From Lachnospiraceae bacterium (GTDB lineage Bacteria; Bacillota; Clostridia; Lachnospirales; Lachnospiraceae), in assembly GCA_017434885.1 (NCBI GenBank), contig JAFSGE010000031.1, positions 1 to 52,967 of the forward strand: DNA of 52,967 nt, read 5' to 3'. Position 1 is the first letter of the stretch. Each line of letters opens with the position of its first letter. Below, in pieces: positions 26,680 to 35,186 of the stretch. Below the pieces are notes generated by a model that worked only from the letters and a program-made list of their open reading frames with translations, made no database searches and was not told where the DNA came from. The translations under genes were made by a program, and so were the position numbers.

Positions 26680-28815
26680 ATGAAAAAAAATAATATAGGT
26701 ATACGCAAAATTAATTTATCGAAAATAAAGATATTAAAAAAATCTGTATTTAATATACAAATATTTAGTATAAGAAATAAAATTTTTGTATGTTTCTTGG
26801 TTCCGATTATATTTATGATGGTAATTGGGGTGGCAGCATATCAAAAAGCAGCATCCGGTATGCAAGAAAAGTATCAGGAATCCACCATGCAGACAATTAA
26901 TATGATAAATGAATATATAGAAATGAGTAATGCATTTATAGAAACCGAAGCAATGAAATATGCATTTGACGGAGAACTGAATAAGTATGCATTGGGAATG
27001 CTGGATAATGACATGGCGGCAAAAGCAGAAGTGCTTTCCGCAACAAAATCCAATATTATTTCAGTACAGACTGCAAATGAATTTGTTAGTAATATTCATT
27101 TGATTACAAAACCGGGAGCGGGAATTATTACGACCAAAAGTTCGGGAGTAATCGGTGCAGCTGAAATGGGTGGATTTTTGGATGAATATCTGGCAGATGT
27201 TCCTACAGATGGAAAACTTCCGCGTAAATGGATAGACAGGCATGATATGTTGGATACGAATCTGAAACTGGAAACAGATGATTATATTCTTTCATATCAG
27301 TTATTATCACAGAATAAAAGTTACTGTGTCGTTGTAGATGTAAAAGCAGATTCAGTGAGAACTTTAATGGAAGGAATTAATCTGGGAGAAGGAAGTGTTT
27401 TAGGATTAGTAACTGAAGGCGGAAGAGAACTTCTGTGTGAAAAGATTTCTGAAAATGGAATAAGTATACTGGACGAGGGAACACAAATTTTCTATGGACA
27501 GGATTATTTTTCTCAAATAGATGAAGAGGAAAATGCAAATGGGTCGATGGAGATAAAATATAAAGGAAATGAGTATTTGTTTATTTATAGCAGAAGTAAT
27601 GAAAATCATGCAACGGTATGTGCCATGGTACCGATGAAAGTAATTACGGGGCAGGCGGAAGAAATAAAAATATTGACAGCAACTTTAGTAGTTTTGGCCA
27701 CGGCTATAGCCTCTATAATCGGAATTTGGATTGCGGCAGGAATTCAAGGAAATATGAAACATATTTCTCGCAGATTCGGAGAAGTTTCACAGGGAGATTT
27801 AACCGTGCGTATTACCGCAAAAGGAAAAGATGAATTTCAGAAATTGGCGGCATCTGCTGAAAACATGATTGAAAATAATAAGAAATTAGTAACAAAAGTA
27901 AGTGATTCAACAAGCGAATTGGAAAATTCTGCATGTGAGGTAAAAGAAACATCCGGTACCATAAGCCATTGTTCAGAAGAAATGGTGAAAGCAATTACCA
28001 ATATTAATGAGGGCGTGGAAAGGCAATCTGTCTATGCACAGATTTGCATGGATAAAACGGCAGCACTTTCTGCGGACATGCTGAAAGTGAGTAATACGGT
28101 TGAGCAGGTAGGATGTCTTGTTAAAAATACCGAAAAAATGATAGAAGACGGAATGACAATGGTAATGTCGCTGGGGAAGAAGGCAAAAGCAACAAATGAA
28201 ATTACTGTACAAGTAGGGGAGAATATTGCAGCATTAAAAAAAGAGACAGGTTTAATTAATCAGTTTGTAGAGACGATTGCGGGAATCTCCAAACAAACAA
28301 ATTTGTTGTCTTTAAATGCTTCGATTGAAGCAGCAAGAGCCGGTGAGTCCGGAAAAGGATTTGCTGTTGTTGCAGAAGAAATCCGAAAACTTGCAGATGA
28401 TTCTGCTAAGGCAGCAGGAGAAATTCAAAATAATGTGACACAAATTAATGAAAGGACGCTTGATACTGTAAATAATGCAAAACATGCGGAAGAAATGGTT
28501 GCATCTCAGACAGAGGTAGTAGAAAAAGTAGTTGCCGTATTTAAAGAAATGAGCAGGCACATGCAGGATTTGGTAGTGGGACTGAATGCCATTGTGAATT
28601 CTACGGAAAAAGCAGATACCGAAAGAAAGGATACGTTAGATTCTGTTCAAAATATTTCCGGCGTTATCGAGGAAAATGTGGAGAATGTAAGGGCAATGAA
28701 TAAAATTACAGAAAAGTTACACGAAAATGTGGAAAACTTAAATCATATTTCAGAGATACTGAATCAGAATATGGAAGGGCTGAAAGGAGAAATATCTGTT
28801 TTTAAAGTAAAATAA
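26680..28815 (+). CDS. Methyl-accepting chemotaxis protein
   Basis: A 711-residue transmembrane chemoreceptor. TM1 lies at about 33-53, an extracellular sensor (Cache-like, about 55-325), TM2 at about 330-354, HAMP at 355-405, and a long coiled-coil signalling domain to about 700. The conserved hairpin tip is near 530-570 ([20 protein letters not shown] and [13 protein letters not shown]). No Shine-Dalgarno sequence precedes the ATG at 26680, and the first 30 residues are Lys/Ile-rich, so the true start could differ slightly. It directly follows the importer-2 genes and is oriented with them. It may direct swimming toward the oligosaccharide or toward its loaded binding protein, but the ligand is unknown. 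Confidence 0.93.
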   Translation: MKKNNIGIRKINLSKIKILKKSVFNIQIFSIRNKIFVCFLVPIIFMMVIGVAAYQKAASGMQEKYQESTMQTINMINEYIEMSNAFIETEAMKYAFDGELNKYALGMLDNDMAAKAEVLSATKSNIISVQTANEFVSNIHLITKPGAGIITTKSSGVIGAAEMGGFLDEYLADVPTDGKLPRKWIDRHDMLDTNLKLETDDYILSYQLLSQNKSYCVVVDVKADSVRTLMEGINLGEGSVLGLVTEGGRELLCEKISENGISILDEGTQIFYGQDYFSQIDEEENANGSMEIKYKGNEYLFIYSRSNENHATVCAMVPMKVITGQAEEIKILTATLVVLATAIASIIGIWIAAGIQGNMKHISRRFGEVSQGDLTVRITAKGKDEFQKLAASAENMIENNKKLVTKVSDSTSELENSACEVKETSGTISHCSEEMVKAITNINEGVERQSVYAQICMDKTAALSADMLKVSNTVEQVGCLVKNTEKMIEDGMTMVMSLGKKAKATNEITVQVGENIAALKKETGLINQFVETIAGISKQTNLLSLNASIEAARAGESGKGFAVVAEEIRKLADDSAKAAGEIQNNVTQINERTLDTVNNAKHAEEMVASQTEVVEKVVAVFKEMSRHMQDLVVGLNAIVNSTEKADTERKDTLDSVQNISGVIEENVENVRAMNKITEKLHENVENLNHISEILNQNMEGLKGEISVFKVK

Positions 28816-28834
28816 CGGAAGTATACTCTTATTC

Positions 28835-28863
28835 TTGAGTCATAGAAATGTGTGTGATAAAAT
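28835..28863 (+). promoter_or_regulatory. Promoter of the sugar-sensing diguanylate cyclase gene
   Basis: TTGAGT (28835-28840), 17-base spacer, TAAAAT (28858-28863), with an extended -10 TG at 28855-28856. It starts about 20 bases after the chemoreceptor stop, so this gene can be transcribed independently. Confidence 0.6.
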
Positions 28864-28910
28864 AATTATGAAAGCATTATATGAATCATTTGTGAAAAAG
28901 AGGGATATGA

Positions 28911-30737
28911 ATGAGAAAGAAAATACTGATGATATGCAGTATCTGGCATGAAGATTATATGCGTGCTTTAATGAAAGGAATTCAAAGAAGTATAGCGCAG
29001 GAAGATGTTGAAGTGCATATGATGGCTGCGTATGATGCGTCTGGGAATGTTCAAATTCATGAAAAAGGACATGAGATATTTAGTTTACCTGTATTGCAGG
29101 AATATTCAGGAGTATTGTGCGCAGCAAGTAGTGTGGGAAATACACCGATAGTTGAGCAGTTGGTAGAAGCGTGTAACAATTATCGGAGACCGATTTTAAG
29201 TATAGACAGGATAATAAAAGATGTTCCGTCTATCGGAATTGACAATTATCAGGCAGTATTTGAACTGGTAGAGCATATGATTACGGTACATGGCTGTAAA
29301 GTGTTGAATTATTTGGGTGGTGCAGAAACGCATGCGGAAAACAAGGAACGGTTTCGGGCATTTTGTGATTGCCTGAAAAAGCATGGGATTGTACCAGATG
29401 AAGAACGTATTATGCACTATAATTTTTTGCATAGTGATGGTAGGAATGCATACCATGTTTGGAAAGAAAAAGGAAAGCATATACCGGATGTTTTGATTTG
29501 TGCCAATGACAATATGGCTATTGGATATTGTGAAGAGGCGGCCAAAGATGGGTACTATGTTCCGGATGACTTTTTAATTAGTGGGTTTGATAATTTTGAA
29601 GAAGGTAAATACTTTTGCCCTTCAATAACCAGTGTAAACAGAGATTGGGAATCCTTAGGATATGTAAGCATGAATCACTTGTTGACATTGATTGAAGGGG
29701 AAAAAGTGCAGAATTGTCGGCTTTATTCACAAGGAAAAATAGTGTTAAACGAAAGCTGTGGTTGCGCATTGGACAGGAGAAATATCAGGGAGAATCTCAA
29801 GCATATGCTTCTTGAAAGAAGACTTGAGGAGGCTTTAGAAGAAAAGCAGAGAAATGTAAGACAGAGATTATGCAGCTGCAATAATATAACTGAACTTCAA
29901 AAGAAGTTTGGGCAAAGTTTTACAGAACTTGATATCAATTCGTTTGTATTATGTCTGAAAGAGGGGATTTTTGCAAAGAATAATTCGGAAAATGTAAGGC
30001 TGATATCGGCCCAAAGACAAAAAAATTCTCCAAATAGTATGGATTTGGTAATTAAAGAGTTAGATGCTGAGAAAAAAGAAAAAATATATATTTTCAGTGC
30101 ACTTTATTTTGGAAATTTATCGTATGGATATAGTGTGGCAACTTATCAAAATAATTTTATGAAAAATAATCTGCATAGAACTTTATTGGAGACAATATCG
30201 CTGGCATTAGAAAATATAAGACAAAAAGAAGAAATTCATATGATGAATGAACAATTAAAAGAATTGTATCTGCAGGATTCTCTGACAGGTTTGTATAATC
30301 GTTTTGGTTATGCGCAGATGGGAGAAGAATTCTTTTTGGCACATCAGAAGCGGGTCTCTCTGGTGTATGTGGATGTAGATAATTTGAAAGTAATCAATGA
30401 TAGTTTTGGGCATGCTATGGGAGATGTGGCAATTAAAGGGGTTGCCATTTCTATTGCTAAAGTGTTTGGACCGGAAAGTGTTAAAGTCAGGATGGGCGGT
30501 GATGAATTTCTGATTATTTGTGAACTTCAGGACGAGCAGGAAATTTTACAAAAAGAAGAAAGAGTATCAGAAGTATTACTTGAATATAAAAAAGGTGAGA
30601 ACCTTTCATTTCCTTTGGGAGCCAGTATGGGGCATATTCACAGTGATGGGATGGAAAGCACATTAGAATCATTGGTAAAAATGGCAGATTCGAAAATGTA
30701 TGACATCAAACAAAAGAAGAAAATGGGAAAAAGATAA
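28911..30737 (+). CDS. LacI-type sugar-binding domain fused to a GGDEF diguanylate cyclase
   Basis: A 608-residue protein with no membrane segment or signal peptide. Residues 1-275 are a LacI/GalR-type periplasmic-binding fold, but there is no helix-turn-helix before it. A helical/linker region follows (about 285-440, including a predicted coiled coil near 425-450). A GGDEF domain occupies about 450-605 with an intact GGDEF motif at 529-533. The autoinhibitory RxxD site expected just upstream is absent (G-P-E-S there). It should therefore make c-di-GMP in the cytosol under control of a small sugar or sugar phosphate. Similar sensor-cyclase fusions are known in clostridia. AGAGGGA lies five bases upstream of the ATG. 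Confidence 0.9.
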   Translation: MRKKILMICSIWHEDYMRALMKGIQRSIAQEDVEVHMMAAYDASGNVQIHEKGHEIFSLPVLQEYSGVLCAASSVGNTPIVEQLVEACNNYRRPILSIDRIIKDVPSIGIDNYQAVFELVEHMITVHGCKVLNYLGGAETHAENKERFRAFCDCLKKHGIVPDEERIMHYNFLHSDGRNAYHVWKEKGKHIPDVLICANDNMAIGYCEEAAKDGYYVPDDFLISGFDNFEEGKYFCPSITSVNRDWESLGYVSMNHLLTLIEGEKVQNCRLYSQGKIVLNESCGCALDRRNIRENLKHMLLERRLEEALEEKQRNVRQRLCSCNNITELQKKFGQSFTELDINSFVLCLKEGIFAKNNSENVRLISAQRQKNSPNSMDLVIKELDAEKKEKIYIFSALYFGNLSYGYSVATYQNNFMKNNLHRTLLETISLALENIRQKEEIHMMNEQLKELYLQDSLTGLYNRFGYAQMGEEFFLAHQKRVSLVYVDVDNLKVINDSFGHAMGDVAIKGVAISIAKVFGPESVKVRMGGDEFLIICELQDEQEILQKEERVSEVLLEYKKGENLSFPLGASMGHIHSDGMESTLESLVKMADSKMYDIKQKKKMGKR

Positions 30738-30745
30738 AATGTGAT

Positions 30746-31222
30746 ATGAGGAGACTTGTATTGGGCTGCTTGAAATATATTACGGTTATTTTGGCGATTT
30801 TTGGTCTGGAATTAAAAATAAAAAATCATATTGAAGAGACCGGGCGCGAAGGTGTAGATAAAAAGAAGTGTAAGAATATGCTGATTATAAGGAAGCATCA
30901 TAATAAAGGTGCTTTCCTTAATGCAGGAGAAAGCAGACAGAAAATGGTTATGTTGCTCTCGGTTTTGCTGTCGATAGTGACCACTGTGATTTTTGTGCTG
31001 ACATTAGGACAGGGCGGTCACAGACTTTTGAAGTGGGGACTTACGCTTTTTTTAGGCGGTGCCTATTCTAACACTTATGACAGAATGATAAGAAAGTATG
31101 TGGTGGATTACGTCAGCTTTAATGTGCCTTTTAAGTGGCTCCGCAGGATTATTTTTAACATTGGGGACTTCTGTATTATGATAGGGGCTATGCTCAGTGT
31201 CATTGGATATTATCAAGGATGA
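30746..31222 (+). CDS. Signal peptidase II (LspA)-like membrane protein, divergent
   Basis: A 158-residue protein with about four membrane segments. It carries recognisable signal peptidase II blocks: HNKGAFLN (for N-x-G-A-A-F), GGAYSNTYDR...VVDYV with the first catalytic Asp region, and FNIGDF with the second catalytic Asp (for F-N-x-A-D). Length and order fit LspA, but N-terminal conservation is low. If active it would cleave lipoprotein signal peptides at the outer membrane face, possibly those of the two importer lipoproteins. Start choice is uncertain: ATG 30746 has no good site, while TTG 30761 has GAGGAG at the right distance. The gene sits nine bases after the cyclase stop. Confidence 0.7.
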   Translation: MRRLVLGCLKYITVILAIFGLELKIKNHIEETGREGVDKKKCKNMLIIRKHHNKGAFLNAGESRQKMVMLLSVLLSIVTTVIFVLTLGQGGHRLLKWGLTLFLGGAYSNTYDRMIRKYVVDYVSFNVPFKWLRRIIFNIGDFCIMIGAMLSVIGYYQG

Positions 31223-31239
31223 TTTGAATACCGTTTTTT

Positions 31240-31338
31240 ATGAAACTCGATATTGATAAAGAAGAAGCGGTGAGGTATAATTATTTGTCAGAGAAAATAC
31301 TCTTAAAAAGATTGGTGGATGTTTTGAAGGAGGAATGA
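31240..31338 (+). CDS. Very short ORF of unknown function
   Basis: A 32-codon frame (MKLDIDKEEAVRYNYLSEKI...) ending in AAGGAGGAATGA, so that its last codons form the ribosome-binding site of the next small gene. The composition is protein-like (charged, amphipathic), but no Shine-Dalgarno precedes it. It could be a coupled leader peptide or the tail of a decayed gene. Confidence 0.3.
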   Translation: MKLDIDKEEAVRYNYLSEKILLKRLVDVLKEE

Positions 31339-31340
31339 TT

Positions 31341-31505
31341 ATGGGCGCATTGTTTGAAAGTGTTGTTATTGGATTAAATGAAGCAATTTCTATCGAAAAG
31401 AGTGAAATACCAATTCGAAAAAAATTTGAGTCTCCGGCACCTACTTATATAGAGACGGATGGGAAACACTACGATGCGTGCGGGGAAGGTATGAAAGAAG
31501 CATAA
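31341..31505 (+). CDS. Small protein, antitoxin-like N-terminus, possibly truncated
   Basis: A 54-residue protein starting at ATG 31341 with AAGGAGGA seven bases upstream, better than any annotated site around it. The N-terminus (MGALFESVVIGLNEAISIEK) looks like that of clostridial helix-turn-helix antitoxin proteins, which begin with a similar amphipathic helix, but the helix-turn-helix part is missing. The protein ends after a short tail rich in Tyr, Asp and Gly. It may be a remnant of a toxin-antitoxin locus. Function unknown. Confidence 0.5.
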   Translation: MGALFESVVIGLNEAISIEKSEIPIRKKFESPAPTYIETDGKHYDACGEGMKEA

Positions 31506-31565
31506 TATATGTGATGTACGAAGAGGAGTAATTGGAGGTTACTTCTCTTTTTTTGGAAAAAACCA

Positions 31566-31594
31566 TTGACAGATATGTGAACAAGTGGTGTAAT
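31566..31594 (+). promoter_or_regulatory. Strong promoter before the methyltransferase-like gene
   Basis: TTGACA (31566-31571), 17-base spacer, TGTAAT (31589-31594). It lies about 58 bases before the ATG at 31653. Confidence 0.65.
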
Positions 31595-31652
31595 GTTATT
31601 GTAATATATGAATAATTGCTCATACGTTCGAATGTGTGCGGAGGAGGTACAT

Positions 31653-32231
31653 ATGATTTATAGGATAACAGCAATTTTGATTTTAGCAACATTTTATACA
31701 TTTTACTTTGCCAAAATTGTAATTCAGAAGAGACAATCTATTAAAACAAATCAGATGGGAATTGGTAATAAGCCTAAAAAGGTATTGCTGGTTGAGCGGA
31801 TTATGAGTATTGCAACAGTGCTGACATGTGTTGCGGGTGTGTGCAGCATATTTTTAGTAAAAACATATTTGGCGACAGTGTTTAGAATTGTTGGAATTGT
31901 GACAGGGATTATAGCAGTTATTTTCTTCGCCTTAGCCACCATTACAATGAAAACCAGTTGGAGAGTCGGAATTCCGGAGGAGAAAACAACCCTTATTACG
32001 CAGGGCATATATAGCCTAAGCAGAAATCCTGCTTTTGTCGGATTTGATTTATTATATCTTTCGGTATGTCTTATGTTTTTTAATATTCCGCTAGTACTTC
32101 TTTCGGTTTGGGCCGGTGTGATGTTACATCTTCAAATATTGCAAGAGGAAGAACATATGCAGAATATGTTTGGAGAAGAATATGAAATTTATAAAATGCA
32201 TACTTCAAGATATTTTGGAAAAAACTATTGA
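31653..32231 (+). CDS. Isoprenylcysteine carboxyl methyltransferase-like membrane protein
   Basis: A 192-residue protein with about four to five membrane segments. Its C-terminal half carries the ICMT/PEMT-type signature: QGIYSLSRNPAFVGFDLL (R-H/N-P block) and the later EEEHMQNMFGEEYEIYKMHT (E-E...F-G-x-E-Y-x-x-Y) used for S-adenosylmethionine binding. The start at 31653 has GGAGGAGG just upstream; the in-frame ATG at 31608 lacks a site. Bacterial members methylate unknown lipids or small molecules. The next gene, a MerR/TipAS regulator, begins after a promoter overlapping this stop codon. Confidence 0.8.
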   Translation: MIYRITAILILATFYTFYFAKIVIQKRQSIKTNQMGIGNKPKKVLLVERIMSIATVLTCVAGVCSIFLVKTYLATVFRIVGIVTGIIAVIFFALATITMKTSWRVGIPEEKTTLITQGIYSLSRNPAFVGFDLLYLSVCLMFFNIPLVLLSVWAGVMLHLQILQEEEHMQNMFGEEYEIYKMHTSRYFGKNY

Positions 32232-32258
32232 CTCCTACGTAACGTAATAGTTTAGAGT
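32228..32258 (+). promoter_or_regulatory. MerR-type promoter with 19-base spacer
   Basis: TTGACT (32228-32233) and TAGAGT (32253-32258) are separated by 19 bases, the over-long spacing typical of promoters activated by MerR proteins. The spacer contains the dyad TACG-TAA-CGTA. The -35 overlaps the stop codon of the methyltransferase-like gene. Autoregulation by the MerR protein encoded immediately downstream is likely. Confidence 0.6.
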
Positions 32259-32285
32259 ATACTTATCGAGAGGAGGAACAAGCCC

Positions 32286-33011
32286 ATGATGACAGTAAAT
32301 GAAGTAAGCAAATTGACCGGAGTGAGTATACGCACCCTGCAATATTATGATACCATAGGTCTTCTGCCGCCAACGGAATACACGGAGGCAGGATACCGGC
32401 TGTATGACGATACAGCAATGGAAAGGCTGCAACAAATTTTACTGTTTAGGGAACTTGAATTCCCACTAAAGGAAATTAAGACGATAATTGATGCTCCGAA
32501 TTTTGACAGGAATAAAGCCTTAGAGCAGCAAATTGAACTGCTCACCATGAAAAAGGAACATCTTGAGAATCTGATTAATTTCGCTCGTAAAATAAAAACG
32601 ACAGGAGTGATTAAAATGGATTTTAATGTATTTGATACAACCAAAATGGATGAGTATGCCAAAAAGGCAAAAGAGCAGTGGGGACAGACTCCCGAATATA
32701 AGGAATATGAAGAAAAAGCAAGCCATCTGTCTTCAGATGCACAGAAAATGGACTGGCAAAATCTTATGCTTATATTTGCAGAGTTTGGAAAAATGAAAGA
32801 TAAGAAACCTGAGGATGATGAAGTGCAGCTTCAGGTGAAAAAGCTGCAGGACTATATTTCTGAACATTTTTATAAATGCTCCGATGAGATTTTGAAAGGT
32901 CTTGGAAAAATGTATGCAGCCGGCGGAGAATTCACTGAAAATATTGATAAAGCTGCCGGAAGCGGAACAGCTGTATTTGCAGCAGAAGCAATAGAGATTT
33001 ATTGTAAGTAA
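32286..33011 (+). CDS. MerR-family regulator with TipAS ligand-binding domain
   Basis: A 241-residue TipAL-type regulator. The MerR winged helix-turn-helix is at 1-70 (VNEVSKLTGVSIRTLQYYDT, YTEAGYRLYDD), a dimerisation coiled coil at about 75-105, and a TipAS domain at about 115-240. The family binds structurally diverse, often thiopeptide or hydrophobic drugs and induces efflux or sequestration genes. AGGAGG lies nine bases upstream. An internal ATG near residue 111 (MDFNVFDTTKMDEYAKKA), preceded by AGGAGTG, could allow separate production of the TipAS domain alone, as with Streptomyces tipA; that is an inference. It is followed by a clean terminator. Confidence 0.9.
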   Translation: MMTVNEVSKLTGVSIRTLQYYDTIGLLPPTEYTEAGYRLYDDTAMERLQQILLFRELEFPLKEIKTIIDAPNFDRNKALEQQIELLTMKKEHLENLINFARKIKTTGVIKMDFNVFDTTKMDEYAKKAKEQWGQTPEYKEYEEKASHLSSDAQKMDWQNLMLIFAEFGKMKDKKPEDDEVQLQVKKLQDYISEHFYKCSDEILKGLGKMYAAGGEFTENIDKAAGSGTAVFAAEAIEIYCK

Positions 33012-33040
33012 TAGTATAAAGCAAAGGTTTGTTTTGACTG

Positions 33041-33067
33041 GGCGTATCCGCAAGGGTACGCCTTTTT
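33041..33067 (+). terminator. Intrinsic terminator with GNRA tetraloop
   Basis: GGCGTATCC (33041-33049), loop GCAA, GGGTACGCC (33054-33062, one wobble), then TTTTT. It ends the MerR gene. Confidence 0.88.
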
Positions 33068-33097
33068 GTAAAAAAATAAAAAATTTTAAAATTAATG

Positions 33098-33143
33098 TTG
33101 ACAAAAGATACAAAACGTATTATTGTATTAATCAGATAATACA
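33098..33143 (+). promoter_or_regulatory. Promoter with perfect inverted-repeat operator for the GntR-ABC operon
   Basis: TTGACA (33098-33103), 17-base spacer, TATTGT (33121-33126). Overlapping the -10 and start region is TGTATTA-atcaga-TAATACA (33124-33143), a perfect 7-bp inverted repeat. YtrA-type GntR regulators repress their own operons from such sites, so the product of the first gene is the expected binder. Confidence 0.75.
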
Positions 33144-33206
33144 GTAACACAGTGACACAACATTATATCACACAAAATAAAACAAAAACGAGAAAGGGAG
33201 GATGTT

Positions 33207-33578
33207 ATGGCGTGGAATTTGGATTCAGACCGTCCCATTTACACACAGATTTTGGAACGGATGGAAATGCAGATAGTTTCCGGTATCTATAAACCGGGCA
33301 GTAAAGTACCGAGCGTGCGCGAGTTGGCAGCGGAAGCAGGGGTAAATCCCAATACCATGCAGCGTGCACTTGCAGAACTTGAGAGAAAGGGGCTTGTAAC
33401 CACACAGAGAACCAGTGGAAGAGTTGTAACAGAGGATATGGAAATGATTAGGGAAACACGGAATACATTAGCAAAGGAACAGATACAGGATTTTATACAG
33501 AGAATGAAAGAGCTTGGATTTGAAAAAGAAGAAATCCTTGCATTAATTAAAAGTGAAGCGGGAGGAGAACTTGTATGA
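33207..33578 (+). CDS. GntR-family repressor, YtrA type
   Basis: A 123-residue short GntR protein. The winged helix-turn-helix occupies 1-75 (YTQILERMEMQIVSGIYKPG, VRELAAEAGVNPNTMQRAL), followed by a short C-terminal dimerisation helix pair, as in YtrA proteins without a large effector domain. GGGAGG precedes the ATG. Its stop overlaps the ABC ATPase start by four bases (ATGA), showing translational coupling. YtrA members respond to cell-wall antibiotics and control ABC exporters. Confidence 0.93.
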   Translation: MAWNLDSDRPIYTQILERMEMQIVSGIYKPGSKVPSVRELAAEAGVNPNTMQRALAELERKGLVTTQRTSGRVVTEDMEMIRETRNTLAKEQIQDFIQRMKELGFEKEEILALIKSEAGGELV

Positions 33579-34276
33579 GTGAATTGGTAAACGTATCAAA
33601 TCTCACCATGGTTTATGACAAAAGAAAAACAGCATTAAATGAACTGAGTCTTACCATTCCCAGAGGAAAGATTGTAGGTCTTTTAGGACCTAACGGAAGC
33701 GGAAAGACTACACTGATTAAAATTTTAAACGGACTTCTTTGTCCTACAAGCGGTACTGCACTTATTAACGGCAGCAAGCCGGGACCGGAGACAAAAGCAA
33801 GAGTTTCTTATCTCCCGGAGCGTACGTATTTACAGACAGGTATGAAGGTAAAAGAGCTGATTGCCTACTTTACGGATTTTTATGCGGATTTTAAGCCGGA
33901 GAGAGCAAAAGAAATGCTTACTTCTCTCGGAATCGATGAAAATGACAGAATTAAGACTTTATCAAAGGGTACAAGGGAAAAGGTACAGCTGATTCTGGTA
34001 ATGAGCAGAGATGCTGATTTGTTTATTCTGGATGAACCTATTGCCGGTGTTGACCCTGCGGCAAGAGATTATATCATTAAGACCATTATTACAAACTACA
34101 ATGAAAATGCGACGGTACTTTTATCCACACATTTAATTTCCGATATTGAAAATATTCTGGACGAAGTGATTTTCATTAAAAACGGTAATCTGGTATTACA
34201 GGCAACCGTAGAAGATATCAGGGAGCAGAAAGGCAAGAGCGTGGATGCTTACTTTAGGGAGGTGTTTGCATGTTAA
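33575..34276 (+). CDS. ABC transporter ATP-binding protein (YtrB/BcrA-like)
   Basis: A 233-residue ATPase with Walker A GPNGSGKTT (about 39-47), a degenerate Q-loop region (SYLPERTYL), signature LSKGTREKVQL and Walker B DLFILDEP, followed by the D-loop GVDPAA and the H-loop STH. It pairs with the membrane protein encoded next. The unusual SKGT signature (for SGGQ) is common in BcrA/YtrB-like exporters. It overlaps the neighbouring genes at both ends, so the three form one operon. Confidence 0.93.
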   Translation: MSELVNVSNLTMVYDKRKTALNELSLTIPRGKIVGLLGPNGSGKTTLIKILNGLLCPTSGTALINGSKPGPETKARVSYLPERTYLQTGMKVKELIAYFTDFYADFKPERAKEMLTSLGIDENDRIKTLSKGTREKVQLILVMSRDADLFILDEPIAGVDPAARDYIIKTIITNYNENATVLLSTHLISDIENILDEVIFIKNGNLVLQATVEDIREQKGKSVDAYFREVFAC

Positions 34277-35085
34277 AGAAATTGTTGAAGCATGAGTGGG
34301 CGGCAAGCTGGAAAATCCCCACTATTTTAATCGGAGTTTTATTAGTGATTTCCATATTTGCAGGATTTACTTTTGCAGCACCTGTATGGGAAAGTGAGAT
34401 GGGTGGCCTGGCGGCTCTTCTGGTTTTGGTTTGGATGCTTTACTATTTTGCAATTATCGGTGTCAGTGTAGGCGTTGTTTTGTATTTGGCAATTCGTTTT
34501 TATAAGAGTATGTATACTGATGAAGGATATCTGACACATACTTTGCCGGTGACATCACACCAACTGTTGTGGTCTAAGATAATTCCCATGGCGGCATGGA
34601 ATGTACTTGCAACTATCGGAATTTTCATCAGTGTTGCGATTTTCGGACTTATGGCAATCGGCTTTTTGCAGCCGGACGGTATGGGAATCTGGGAAACAAT
34701 TTCTTTTATGACAGAAGAAATGGTGGCAGAACTCGGTATTGAAAATATTGTTACATTTGGTCTTAGCATGCTTGCAATCGGAATTGCCGGAGTTTGCAGC
34801 GGAACTATGATGTTGATTGGTTCCGTTACCATCGGACAGTTGGTAGGTAAGCACAAAATCCTTGGTTCCATCGGTGCTTATTTCGGTATCAATACCGTAA
34901 TGCAGTTTGTATCAACAGCGTGTATGATTCCGTTCATGTTCAATATGGCATATGAGGAAACGGATAATGTATTTAGCGTTATGATGCCGATGTATTTTGT
35001 AATGAGCGTTGTTTTTGTGATTTTGTCAGTAGTGTTGTATTTTATCAGCGAACTGATTATCCGCAAGAAGCTGAATTTGGATTAA
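34270..35085 (+). CDS. ABC-2 type membrane protein partner
   Basis: A 271-residue protein with about six hydrophobic segments (near 17-40, 50-80, 100-130, 160-190, 200-225 and 235-260) and no catalytic motifs. It overlaps the ATPase gene by seven bases and has GGGAGGTG upstream of its ATG. It is the likely permease half of the YtrA-regulated transporter. Substrate unknown; relatives respond to cell-envelope stress. Confidence 0.85.
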   Translation: MLKKLLKHEWAASWKIPTILIGVLLVISIFAGFTFAAPVWESEMGGLAALLVLVWMLYYFAIIGVSVGVVLYLAIRFYKSMYTDEGYLTHTLPVTSHQLLWSKIIPMAAWNVLATIGIFISVAIFGLMAIGFLQPDGMGIWETISFMTEEMVAELGIENIVTFGLSMLAIGIAGVCSGTMMLIGSVTIGQLVGKHKILGSIGAYFGINTVMQFVSTACMIPFMFNMAYEETDNVFSVMMPMYFVMSVVFVILSVVLYFISELIIRKKLNLD

Positions 35086-35131
35086 AAAATGCGAAAATAC
35101 ATCTGAAATAAGTAGTATAATATAAAAAAAT

Positions 35132-35161
35132 TGACCGTTACAAAAAACGGTCATTTTTTTT
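35132..35161 (+). terminator. Intrinsic terminator of the GntR-ABC operon
   Basis: TGACCGTT (35132-35139), A-rich loop, AACGGTCA (35146-35153), then eight T residues. Confidence 0.88.
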
Positions 35162-35186
35162 GGTTAAAATGACGAATATGATTCGT

